From CAIQJJ01 sp964606085 (GTDB lineage: Bacteria > Chloroflexota > Anaerolineae > Anaerolineales > UBA4823): a stretch of DNA of 44,591 nt. Below, in pieces: positions 26,901-33,091 of the stretch; the first letter of the stretch is position 1; every line of letters starts with the position of its first letter. The notes below the pieces were generated by a model. That model did not search any database. It saw only the letters and a list, made by a program, of their open reading frames with translations, and was not told the origin of the DNA. The position numbers and the translations under genes are program-made. The DNA lies in the NCBI GenBank assembly GCA_964606085.1, contig CAZSFD010000041.1, positions 1 to 44,591 on the forward strand, read 5' to 3'.

Positions 26901-27853
26901 TCCAACCCTTTACCCAGGTAGATGGTTCGCTGACCCGCAAGGTGGGCGGCACCGGCCTGGGGCTGTCCATCTCCAAACGCCTGATCGAAATGCACGATGG
27001 CCGGGTGGAACTGGAATCGGCAGTCGGTGTCGGCAGTACGTTTTCGGTCATTTTGCCGCTGCCCTACGTCAAATTGCCCGAATACAAACCGGTTGAAGGC
27101 GAACAGGTGATCCTTGCCATAGATGATGACCGCCAGGTGATCAACCTGTATGAGCGCTATCTGAACGGCCAGGGGTATCAGGTTGTGGCCCTGACCGATG
27201 CCAGCAAGGCGGTCGAAAAGGCCATCGAGGTGCAGCCCTACGCCATCACCCTCGACATTATGATGCCCAACCGCAATGGCTGGCAAATCCTCGAGGCGCT
27301 CAAGGCCGACCCGCGCACGCACAACATCCCCGTCATCGTGTGCAGCATCGTAGATAACCAGGAGAAGGGCTTCAGCCTCGGCGCGGCCGATTACCTCACC
27401 AAGCCGGTCTTGCAAGATGACCTGATCAATGCCCTCAACCGCTTGAATGGCGATGGCAGTATTCGCGACGTGTTGGTCATTGACGATGACGCCGATGATC
27501 TGCGCCTGGTACAGAAGATATTGCAAGATGGCGATCATTACGAGGTGCGCACGGCCAACGGCGGCCCGCAGGGCCTGGCGGCCATTCACGAACGTCCCCC
27601 GCACGCCATCATCCTCGATCTGATGATGCCCGAATTGGATGGCTTCACCCTGCTCGAAGCCATCCGCTCAGATGCCAACTTGCGCGACATTCCTGTGATC
27701 ATCTTTACCGCGGGCGACCTGAGCGAAGAACAAAAAATGCACCTGGCGGAGATGTCGCAGCAGATGATTTATAAGAACGCTTTCGAAGAAGAGGATTTAC
27801 TGAAAAGCATCGAACGCGCCCTGGAACGCTTCAAACGAGAAGATGCTGCGTGA
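20879..27853 (+). CDS. giant hybrid histidine kinase: PAS, partial GAF, nine GAFs, HisKA, HATPase, two receivers
   Basis: A 2324-residue soluble hybrid sensor kinase. Residues about 25-130 look like a PAS domain. About 150-240 is the C-terminal half of a GAF. Nine full GAF domains follow, ending near 408, 577, 745, 915, 1097, 1275, 1455, 1624 and 1815, each closed by an AIQNARL-like helix. HisKA follows, with His1842 in SHELRTP, then the HATPase (about 1945-2060: N box NFLSNASKF, DTGAGIAP, GGTGLGLSISK). Receiver one has Asp2126 (LDIMMPN) and receiver two Asp2247 (LDLMMPE). All catalytic residues are intact. There is no membrane helix and no extracellular input, so its signals must come from cytosolic ligands or from other proteins. 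CAGGAGA at 20863-20869 fixes the start inside parA. It is the only histidine kinase in the window and the likely hub for the upstream sensors. Confidence 0.93.
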   Translation: MPKQNKLHNQLKSLFDDLDQEAGQLSAAHAMPAAWHWVCDQKGHYIECGPEVFAVLGIAPEAFIGKAVAGFALAPDAISRVENALLGAEFPVEVQVDFLTASGQAVAARLSIISGPTSALPQWQGVVQPLLPAQTARLSPPVSPVEKRTARRSVTDKLFLPESEPLTPTGQESLSQFRPIFDAGLDRGTATMAVPFRLQDEHVGLVEVLDEDRSWSPDEQNLVMQVADQLSLALENARLFQETQAALNETATLYAITSAASRSLEIESTLQEMLGRVLEAIGMNIGLIATYDPDLGSLRLVVQQNLPEALLQIFQQARGLENSLCSVVYHQRGPLGIPDLETTTTTVNVSGLIQNGIRSYLGVPLVSKGQVLGTLCAMRGSPYPKPANSLDLMEVAGQQIGIAIENANLFRETQSRAEELSILNEMGRALSSQLNMTDVLAKTYEYTARLFDVENFFIAIYDPAEEQELSFPLAISENQRVAWRPRKLGNGLSEHVLFTRQPLLIKDDLEATVIKLLGRELIGQKAESWLGVPLLIGGQAIGVIAVQSYTTPRKYNERHRDLLVAVASQAAIAIQNARLYQEEQRRRQIADSLREIARVVGSTLDLNLVIERMLDQIERLIPFTSASIQLVESGRRRVIGGRGYDRGNAESDGPRLWRPIAEDPLIAEVVRTRQPLVLSDTAEDPRWEALPSTQDIRSWIAAPMVAGQDVVGIMTLDQVMPRAYSQESGELAMAVAAQAAVAIQNAGLFNETQRRAEETTALNDLARALSTRLDISRVLEEVHRGVSRLLDTTNFYIALYDADTDENVFVVNVTESQLDQSVARLPAGQGITGYILRTQESVLIGQGVENWLKEHQIPTVGEPAVSWLGVPMIVGGQAIGVMAVQSYNELNVYDEHDLALLTAISSQASIAIQNARLFEQNQAALAETDALYRAGAELSTALRFDDVLAILRKHTIAGAGSNLVAAILFEHPWGDQDQPAWIEVISRWTTLDAAILANRYALDRFPAFATLAQLVQHSGEPLLFEDVTTDEKLDPPSRQLYREGFGASSAMILPMIAGGQLIGCFNITYSSPTVFLEADVRRLAALTGQASVVVQNLRSIELAQQRAAEAQLRSEELALINTVVTAMVASDDLTHALSTVAETLHYEFELGHVGIALLNEEKSSLTIVAEKSSGREPTLGKAIPVQAHPATEEVLRTRRPLIINDPQNDARLAASREAMLQQRVIQVAMFPIVTAGDVIGTIGMDVTQEGTPLNESDISLLTTLVGQISTAIQNSRLNAQTQQALAETANLYRANAELNAVKTYDAILDVLRKSTVLGHANISEVSLNIFDRAWTPDRSPEWMQALARWPADPYRELASFRVPLANWPTADQFMRSDEPVYIENATSDARLGPLAHAYYVNQLGAKGVLFAPLNVGGQWFGQIMAVFKTATPMTDKDLRLLGTLAGQASVAIQNIRLLEESRRRTAQLETAAEIARDTSGSLDLNILLRRVVNLMRDRYGYYHASIFLLDDSGLNAVVKESTGEAGEEMKRRGHKLGVGSQSVIGYVTQTGSPLIINDVSQNPMHRPNPLLPETKAELGLPLKIGYRVIGALDVQSSQVGAFNPDDVNVLQTLADQIAVAVDNARSYELVQMANAESRRRVQELSILYNISQSLASAPLESGEIATTIARQFIEIMDVPKCTIYALNARDELLSVIAEMSRSARDGLPGSEIVSSEDVGTTVSLHEHPAAMRVAHSLQPLAIQLSDPFADQVELAYMKAKEIETLVILPLAVKGAAVGIVMLESWGRARSFSADQLNLAVTLGNAAAVALDNARLYEEQRQAAEKLREVDKLKSQFLANMSHELRTPLNSIIGFSRVILKGIDGPVSELQQQDLSAINSAGQHLLNLINDILDISKIEAGKMELALEENVNLNDLLNSAMSYAIGLTKDKPIKLVKDFSAELPAVRADPTKLRQVIINFLSNASKFTEQGSITLRAKEQFGPDGFPEIKISVIDTGAGIAPEDQARLFQPFTQVDGSLTRKVGGTGLGLSISKRLIEMHDGRVELESAVGVGSTFSVILPLPYVKLPEYKPVEGEQVILAIDDDRQVINLYERYLNGQGYQVVALTDASKAVEKAIEVQPYAITLDIMMPNRNGWQILEALKADPRTHNIPVIVCSIVDNQEKGFSLGAADYLTKPVLQDDLINALNRLNGDGSIRDVLVIDDDADDLRLVQKILQDGDHYEVRTANGGPQGLAAIHERPPHAIILDLMMPELDGFTLLEAIRSDANLRDIPVIIFTAGDLSEEQKMHLAEMSQQMIYKNAFEEEDLLKSIERALERFKREDAA

Positions 27854-27877
27854 GCCAGCCTGGATTGGAGAACTATT

Positions 27878-29584
27878 GTGAACAAGACGGTCAATCAATT
27901 TGTTTCGGTGGAGTGTCTCGATTGCGGCCACCGCTTTGAGTTTTACCCGGCCACCTATACCTGTCCTCGCTGTGGCGGGCAGTGGCTCGAAGCCCGTTAT
28001 AATCTTCAACGCGCCAGCGATAACATGGCCCAGTGGCTGCCGGCGCGGGCCAACAACTTGTGGCGCTACCGCGACCTGCTGCCGGTGCAAAAACCCAACC
28101 CTGTGTTGATCATGGGCGAGGGCGGCACGCCGCTCATTCGGGCCACCAACCTGGGCATGATGTTAGGCTGCCCCAACATCTTCATCAAAGATGAGCGCCA
28201 GGGGCCGACCAACTCATTCAAAGACCGCCAGGCCGCCGTGGGCATTGCTGCCTTGAAAGAAGCCGGTATCACCGAATTGGTGCTGGCTTCCACCGGCAAT
28301 GTAGCCATTGCCTACTCTGCTTTTGCCGCCCGTGCCGGCATTAAGCTGTGGGCCTTCCTCACCAGCCTGGTGCCAGCCGAGAAGATGCGCGAAGTGGCGA
28401 TCTACGGCACGCAGGTGGTCAAGGTGACCGCCTCCTACGACCAGGCCAAGCAGTTGGCCGCCGAATTTGCCCGCCAGCGCGGCCTGTACCTGGAGCGCGG
28501 CTCGCGTTCCATCCCCTCCGTCGAGGCGATGAAAACGGTGGCCTTCGAGATCGCCGAACAACTGACCGAATGGCTCGGCCCGCCGCCCCCGCCGCCCAAC
28601 CACGCCACCCCGCCCTCACGCTGGCGCGTGCCCGATTGGTACATCCAGGCGGTCAGCGGCGGGCTTGGCCCCCAGGGTGTGATCAAGGGCTTCAACGAAT
28701 TGCACGAAATGGGCTGGACCGACCGCATCCCCGCGCTGGCCAACATTCAGACCGAGGGCTGCGCGCCGATGGTTCACGCCTGGAAACTCGGTCTGGATGG
28801 TGCCGATCCGGTTCGTTCGCCGCGCACACACATTGCCACCCTCTCCACCGGCGACCCTGGCCGCACCTACACAGTGCTGCGCCAGCGCATGTTGCAGGGC
28901 GGCGGCGGCACCTTCGAGAGCATCACCGATGAAGAAGCCTTTCGCACCATCCACATTATGGCGAAAATGGAAGGAATTTCCATGGAGCCTGCCGCGGCGG
29001 TGGCCTTTGCCGGGCTGATCAAGATGGTGCGTGCAGGGCAAATCAAACCGACCGATGTCGTTGTGGTTAATTGCACCGGTCATACCATGCCCATCGAGAA
29101 GATGATCCTCGGCGACAACTGGTCGCGTGACGTAGTAATACCACCGCCCCCAGCCTTGCAGGAAGTCCCCGAGGAAGGCTTGTTAGCCGCGCTCAGCCGT
29201 GTGACTGCCGAACGCTTCCCGCGGGTGGCCATCGTAGATGACACACCCGACGCCCGCCGCCTGATCCGCCGCATCTTGCAATCGCAAGGCGATTACACCC
29301 TGTACGAGGCCGATAACGGCCAGCAGGCCATCGAACTGGCGCGCAAAGAACAACCCGACCTGATCATCCTCGACCTGATGATGCCTGAAGTAGATGGCTT
29401 TGCCGTGCTGGATACGCTCAAGGCCGCCCCGCAAACCGCCAGCATCCCCGTCATCGTGGTGACGGCCAAGGAACTCACCCCCCAAGAGGAAGTGCGCCTG
29501 CGTGGCCGCATTCACAAGCTCATGCAGAAGGGCGAGTTTATGAACGACGAACTCGCCGACGAAGTACGCTCCCTGTTGCGCTGA
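27878..29584 (+). CDS. threonine synthase-like PLP enzyme fused to a C-terminal receiver domain
   Basis: A 568-residue fusion. Residues 13-32 form a zinc ribbon (Cys13, Cys16, Cys29, Cys32). About 50-440 is a fold-type II PLP enzyme of the threonine synthase family, with Lys115 in NSFKDRQ as the expected Schiff-base lysine, STGNVA as the phosphate- or substrate-side loop and VSGGLGPQG nearby. A proline-rich linker (VIPPPPALQEVPEE) leads to a full receiver at about 455-568. This has the acidic pair in VDDTPD, Asp499 in LDLMMPEVDG, VVTAKEL, and a Lys in MQKGEF. Threonine synthase turns O-phosphohomoserine into threonine; some relatives act on other substrates. The receiver most resembles the kinase's last receiver. 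The GTG at 27878 has GGAG seven bases upstream, and only 24 bases separate it from the kinase stop. Phosphorylation control of the enzyme is inference. Confidence 0.88.
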   Translation: MNKTVNQFVSVECLDCGHRFEFYPATYTCPRCGGQWLEARYNLQRASDNMAQWLPARANNLWRYRDLLPVQKPNPVLIMGEGGTPLIRATNLGMMLGCPNIFIKDERQGPTNSFKDRQAAVGIAALKEAGITELVLASTGNVAIAYSAFAARAGIKLWAFLTSLVPAEKMREVAIYGTQVVKVTASYDQAKQLAAEFARQRGLYLERGSRSIPSVEAMKTVAFEIAEQLTEWLGPPPPPPNHATPPSRWRVPDWYIQAVSGGLGPQGVIKGFNELHEMGWTDRIPALANIQTEGCAPMVHAWKLGLDGADPVRSPRTHIATLSTGDPGRTYTVLRQRMLQGGGGTFESITDEEAFRTIHIMAKMEGISMEPAAAVAFAGLIKMVRAGQIKPTDVVVVNCTGHTMPIEKMILGDNWSRDVVIPPPPALQEVPEEGLLAALSRVTAERFPRVAIVDDTPDARRLIRRILQSQGDYTLYEADNGQQAIELARKEQPDLIILDLMMPEVDGFAVLDTLKAAPQTASIPVIVVTAKELTPQEEVRLRGRIHKLMQKGEFMNDELADEVRSLLR

Positions 29585-29614
29585 CAGCCCGCGCCTGAAG
29601 GAGGCAACCCCCGC

Positions 29615-30571
29615 ATGGGCCGCACTGCATTCAAACCTCCGCCCGGCCTCAACGCCGCCGTGGCGTCTTCACTGTTCCTCGGTCTGGCCCCGGTGATGGG
29701 CAAACTCGCCATTACCTATGGTTTGCCGCCGCTGTTCGTGGTGGCGGTGCGCACCGGGCTGGCCAGTTTGCTCTTGCTGCTGGTGATGTTCCTGTTCAAA
29801 CGCCAGTTTCTCTTTATCTACCCGGCCGGCCTGTTGGGGTGCATCATCGCCGGGTGGATCAATGGCATTGGTTCGCTGCTCTATTACAGTTCCCTGGGGC
29901 GAATCGAAGCCAGCCTCGGCCAGGTGATTTACTCGCTCTACCCCTTGTTTGTGGCAATGTGGATGATCTTTCTCGATGGTCAGCGCCCCAGCCGCCTGAC
30001 CGTGTTGCGCCTGGGCATTGTGCTGCCTGGCCTGGTGTTGCTTGCCCGCATGGATGGCCAGACCGATGTGGTGGGGATGCTGATGATGCTGGTGTCTTCG
30101 ATGCTCTATGCCCTGCACCTGCCGATCAACCAGCGTGTACTGCTCGATATGCCGGCCCCGACGGTGACAGTCTACACGCTGCTGGCGATGGCTGCCGCCA
30201 CCCTGCCGGCCTTGTTTTTCGTCTCTTTTCCGGCCATCCCGCAGCCGGTGGGTTGGCTCGGTTTGCTGGGCCTGACGGCGGTGACGTTTGCTTCCCGCCT
30301 GACGCTCTTCCTGGGGGTTAAGCACCTGGGCGGGGTGCAGACCGCCTTGCTCGGCCTGGGTGAACTGTTGATCACCATTTTGTTCTCGCATTGGTGGTTG
30401 GGGGAAAGGTTGTCGTGGGTGCAGTGGGGCGGTATGTTATTATTGATCCTGGCCATGCTGCTAACATTCTTCGAGAAACCGCCAAAACGGCGCATCAGCG
30501 GGGGAGGGGGGTGGCTGAATTGGCTGCGCCCGCCTGGTGTGCCTGTAGACCTGACCCTGCCTCGCGACTGA
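29615..30571 (+). CDS. EamA/DMT-superfamily transporter
   Basis: A 318-residue integral membrane protein with about ten hydrophobic helices in two repeats of five, the layout of drug/metabolite transporters of the EamA type. The first repeat includes the LGLAPVMGKLAI helix and LLYYSSLGRIEASLGQVIYSLYPLF. The second includes LHLPINQRVLLD and LGVKHLGGVQTALLGLGELLITILFSHWWLGE, the usual repeat end. The family exports amino acids, metabolites or drugs; the substrate here is unknown. AAGGAGG at 29598-29604 precedes the ATG. The gene starts 30 bases after the threonine synthase-receiver gene and may share its transcript, which would fit amino-acid export, but this is only a suggestion. The C-terminal 30 residues are Gly/Pro-rich and cytosolic. 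Confidence 0.85.
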   Translation: MGRTAFKPPPGLNAAVASSLFLGLAPVMGKLAITYGLPPLFVVAVRTGLASLLLLLVMFLFKRQFLFIYPAGLLGCIIAGWINGIGSLLYYSSLGRIEASLGQVIYSLYPLFVAMWMIFLDGQRPSRLTVLRLGIVLPGLVLLARMDGQTDVVGMLMMLVSSMLYALHLPINQRVLLDMPAPTVTVYTLLAMAAATLPALFFVSFPAIPQPVGWLGLLGLTAVTFASRLTLFLGVKHLGGVQTALLGLGELLITILFSHWWLGERLSWVQWGGMLLLILAMLLTFFEKPPKRRISGGGGWLNWLRPPGVPVDLTLPRD

Positions 30572-30593
30572 CAACGACTGGATACCGCAAAAT

Positions 30594-31484
30594 ATGAACA
30601 ATAAAGGCATTGCCCTGGGCCTCGGGGCTTATTTTCTGTGGGGGGTCTTCCCCATCTATTTCAAACTGCTTTCTGCGGTGGGCGCGCTGCAACTCATTGC
30701 CCATCGCATTACCTGGTCGTTTGTGCTGCTGACCGCTTTCCTGGTTTTGACCAAACAATGGCGCCGGTTTTTCCAGGCGGCTAACCAGCCGCGGCTGATC
30801 GGCCTTTATTTTGTTTCGGCCCTGCTGTTGAGCGTCAATTGGTTGACCTATGTGTGGGGGGTGCAGGCCGGCTTCATCGTCGAAACCAGCCTGGGCTATT
30901 TCATCAACCCGCTGGTCAACGTGCTGTTTGGCGTGCTGATTTTGCGCGAGCGGCTGCGTCCCTGGCAGTGGCTTCCGGTGGGGTTGGCAGCAACCGGCGT
31001 GATCTACCTGACCATCCTCTATGGCCGCCTGCCGTGGATTGCTTTGACGCTGGCGTTTTCTTTCGGTTTATATGGCCTGGTGAAAAAGATGGCCCCGCTA
31101 TCTTCCACCTATGGCCTCACGCTCGAAACCGGCCTGGTCTTCTTGCCTGCCCTGGGTTTGCTGCTCTTCGAGGAAGCCTCCGGGAGCGGCGGTTTCCTGC
31201 ATATCAGCCGCCTGACCGATTTTTTGCTGGTGTTATCGGGCGTTATCACCGTCATCCCGCTGCTGATGTTTTCATCAGCAGCCCGCCAGGTGCCGCTTTC
31301 GGTCATGGGCATTATGCAATATATCGCCCCCACCATGCAGTTCTTGATTGGCGTGCTGCTCTATCACGAGCCGTTTGATGTCCAGCGTTTGATCGGTTTT
31401 GGTTTCGTCTGGCTGGCGCTGGTGATTTTTGCCGTGGAAGGGTTTGCGCAACACAGGCGAATGGGCCATCAGATGAAAATGTAG
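30594..31484 (+). CDS. rarD: RarD-type EamA permease
   Basis: A 296-residue membrane protein with about ten helices. It matches the RarD subgroup of the DMT superfamily: the N terminus KGIALGLGAYFLWGVFPIYFKLL, then IAHRITWS, the LSVNWLTYVWGVQAG helix, ETSLGYFINPLVNVLFGVL, and in the second half GVITVIPLLMFSSAARQVPLSVMGIMQYIAPT. RarD proteins were named for predicted chloramphenicol sensitivity, but their physiological substrate is not settled. The ATG at 30594 has no strong Shine-Dalgarno; it lies 22 bases after the previous transporter and is probably translated from the same message. The TAG stop falls in the first bases of a palindromic repeat (GTAGGGGCGG), so the C terminus runs right up to the repeat. 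Confidence 0.88.
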   Translation: MNNKGIALGLGAYFLWGVFPIYFKLLSAVGALQLIAHRITWSFVLLTAFLVLTKQWRRFFQAANQPRLIGLYFVSALLLSVNWLTYVWGVQAGFIVETSLGYFINPLVNVLFGVLILRERLRPWQWLPVGLAATGVIYLTILYGRLPWIALTLAFSFGLYGLVKKMAPLSSTYGLTLETGLVFLPALGLLLFEEASGSGGFLHISRLTDFLLVLSGVITVIPLLMFSSAARQVPLSVMGIMQYIAPTMQFLIGVLLYHEPFDVQRLIGFGFVWLALVIFAVEGFAQHRRMGHQMKM

Positions 31485-31560
31485 GGGCGGCTGGCATCCG
31501 CCCGGATTGGACGCAATCAGACGCGGGTAGGGGCGCACGCCGTGCGCCCCTACCCGTGTT
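31485..31560. repeat. REP-like palindromic element with a 15-bp perfect hairpin
   Basis: Directly after the rarD stop, GGGCGG/CCGCCC form a short hairpin (31485-31503). A second hairpin has a perfect 15-bp stem with a 3-base loop (31524-31538 pairing with 31542-31556), and the words GTAGGGGCG occur in both parts. No run of T follows, so intrinsic termination is weak, although the structure sits between convergent genes and could help end both transcripts. Repeated GTAGGGGCG-type palindromes are common in genomes of this kind (recall, not tested here). Confidence 0.65.
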
Positions 31561-31619
31561 ATTTTCATCCCAGCAGCCGAAACCGACACCCAGGTCTCGA
31601 CAGGCTCGACCGGCGGTGG

Positions 31620-32711
31620 TTACAAATGCACCGTGTGATACGGATTTTGGCATGGATTTCCCCAGGCAATGTGCATCACCCGCGCCGTCAAATCCATCAC
31701 CAGCGAGCAGATTGTCTTTTCGCGGTCGAGCGGGCTGCCGACATTTTCGGCGTGGTTGCAAATGGAATCGGGGTGGTTGACGTGGTCGCGTTGAATGGCT
31801 TGCAAAGATTTGACGGTGTGTTTGTTGGTCTTGCGCAGCAGGCGCAGGGCGCGAAAGTAACGCACGCGGGTTGCCACCAATTCATCGGGTTCATTTTCCA
31901 CCACTTGCATCGTCGGCGATAGATAGTGATTGGTGTGCGCCAGGTAGCCTTTTTCGCCATATTGGATGGCGAAATGCCGCGCCGACACCTCCACGTTATA
32001 CAATTCGCCGCTCTCATGGGCTAAGAGATGGTTGTAGCCTGCTGCCCGTTGGGGGATGAGCATATAGCGAATGGCCTCATCCAGTGTACGCGCCGCCAAT
32101 ACGGCCCGTGAGAGGATGATGCGTGGCACACCAATGCGGATGTCGTTGGGGTAGACCGTGTCGCAGCATTGCGCCAGACCGCAGGCATTGAAGCCGATGT
32201 TGGGCAGCAGGCCGCCATACGTCATCGCCACGAAGGCGGGTTCGTCATCGGGGGTGGCGTGAATGATGAAGAGATCGGGTTCGTCTTCGGGCAGCCAGTC
32301 TTCGTTGTGGGCCACCAGCACGTGGCCGTCGGCGGTGCGGTCGTCGTTGACGGCCAAGCTGGTGCATTTGGTCAGGTGCAAGGCATCCATCGTGACGCCT
32401 TCCATGGCCGTCAGCGCCGCCAGGTCATCAAATGGCACACCGGCCCCTTCGGCAATTCCCTCCATTTCTTCAACATAGCGGGGATAGCGTTCCTGGGCAA
32501 AGGGGATATATTTGCGCGACTGGATCACCGCGCCATCCCAATCTAATTCGAGCGTGTTTTCGGTGTCTTTGATCAGGGCGTGGGCGTTTTCGATGCTGTG
32601 GCGCACCTGGGCGGCCATCGCCTCGCCCATTTGTCGGCCCATGTTTCGATGTGTGCCTTTCACGCGCACCACTGGCGGCGGGTTGGGGTAGGTGGATTTC
32701 TTTGCCGTCAT
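31620..32711 (-). CDS. C45 peptidase / isopenicillin-N acyltransferase-like Ntn hydrolase
   Basis: A 363-residue protein resembling the acyl-coenzyme A:6-aminopenicillanic acid acyltransferase family (peptidase C45). These are made as precursors that cut themselves, exposing an N-terminal Cys nucleophile. The expected cleavage site is before Cys116 in LTKCTSLAV, followed by the family segments HVLVAHNEDW and FVAMTYGGLLPNIGFNACGLA. The N-terminal part has VKGTHRNMGRQMGEAM, also typical. Most bacterial members are uncharacterised amidases or acyl transferases. There is no signal peptide. The ATG at 32711 has AAGGGA at 32722-32727 on its strand; a longer in-frame reading to 33026 is only the antisense-frame shadow of the rhodanese gene. 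The start overlaps the rhodanese stop as ATGA, so the two are coupled. The two TSS-proximal arms of the repeat at 31485-31560 lie downstream of it. Confidence 0.8.
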   Translation of the reverse strand: MTAKKSTYPNPPPVVRVKGTHRNMGRQMGEAMAAQVRHSIENAHALIKDTENTLELDWDGAVIQSRKYIPFAQERYPRYVEEMEGIAEGAGVPFDDLAALTAMEGVTMDALHLTKCTSLAVNDDRTADGHVLVAHNEDWLPEDEPDLFIIHATPDDEPAFVAMTYGGLLPNIGFNACGLAQCCDTVYPNDIRIGVPRIILSRAVLAARTLDEAIRYMLIPQRAAGYNHLLAHESGELYNVEVSARHFAIQYGEKGYLAHTNHYLSPTMQVVENEPDELVATRVRYFRALRLLRKTNKHTVKSLQAIQRDHVNHPDSICNHAENVGSPLDREKTICSLVMDLTARVMHIAWGNPCQNPYHTVHL

Positions 32712-33010
32712 CGTGTCATCGTCCCTTGAACGGCCAGCCAACTGTAAATGCCGCCGCGCAGGCTGCTGGCCTGATAGCCCTGGCGGCGCAGAAACTCTGT
32801 CACGCCCAGCGAACGCACGCCATGGGCGCAGTACACCACAATCGTTTGTTCCTTGCTCAACCGCTCCAACCGGTAAGGCACCCAATTCATGGGGATATGC
32901 ACGCTGCCGGGGATATATCCCGCCGCCCGCTCCTCCGCCTCGCGCACATCCAGCAGCAGCACATCCTGTTCTTGTAACCACTTCCGCAATTCTTCCGCCG
33001 AAATCTCCAT
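32708..33010 (-). CDS. rhodanese-like sulfurtransferase domain protein
   Basis: A 100-residue single rhodanese domain. The strand LLLDVREAEERAAGYIPGS, the HIP motif, and the active-site loop beginning at Cys61 (YCAHGVRS) are all intact, so persulfide chemistry on Cys61 is likely. Small single-domain rhodaneses move sulfur from thiosulfate or persulfides to acceptors. GGAGG at 33020-33024 (minus strand) is nine bases from the ATG at 33010; the TTG at 33019 directly touches the binding site and is unlikely to be used. The stop overlaps the acyltransferase start as ATGA. The link between the two activities is unclear: thiol-based nucleophile chemistry is common to both, but I would not infer a pathway. 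Confidence 0.88.
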   Translation of the reverse strand: MEISAEELRKWLQEQDVLLLDVREAEERAAGYIPGSVHIPMNWVPYRLERLSKEQTIVVYCAHGVRSLGVTEFLRRQGYQASSLRGGIYSWLAVQGTMTR

Positions 33011-33033
33011 ACCGCTCAACCTCCATCCATCAT

Positions 33034-33091
33034 CTTGCTACCTGCCACCTTGCCACCTGCCACTTGCTCCCTGCACCCTGTCCCCCTGCTA
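33034..33091. repeat. low-complexity TGGCAGG/TAGCAAG tract
   Basis: Fifty-odd bases made of permuted words (on the minus strand: GGTAGCA, GGGGACAGG, GTGGCAGGT, GGTGGCAAG). It fills the gap between the phosphofructokinase stop (the TAG is in the tract's first word) and the rhodanese ribosome binding site. It shares the 12-mer TTGCTACCTGCC (33035-33046) with the tract at 40620-40740 (40721-40732), and the 10-mer GGTGGCAGGT in opposite orientation (33040-33049; 40686-40695). Confidence 0.7.

Noticed and set aside
32712..33026. N-terminal extension of the acyltransferase-like protein
   Set aside because: The extra 105 residues are read out of frame through the rhodanese gene; the ATG at 32711 overlaps its stop and has a ribosome binding site.
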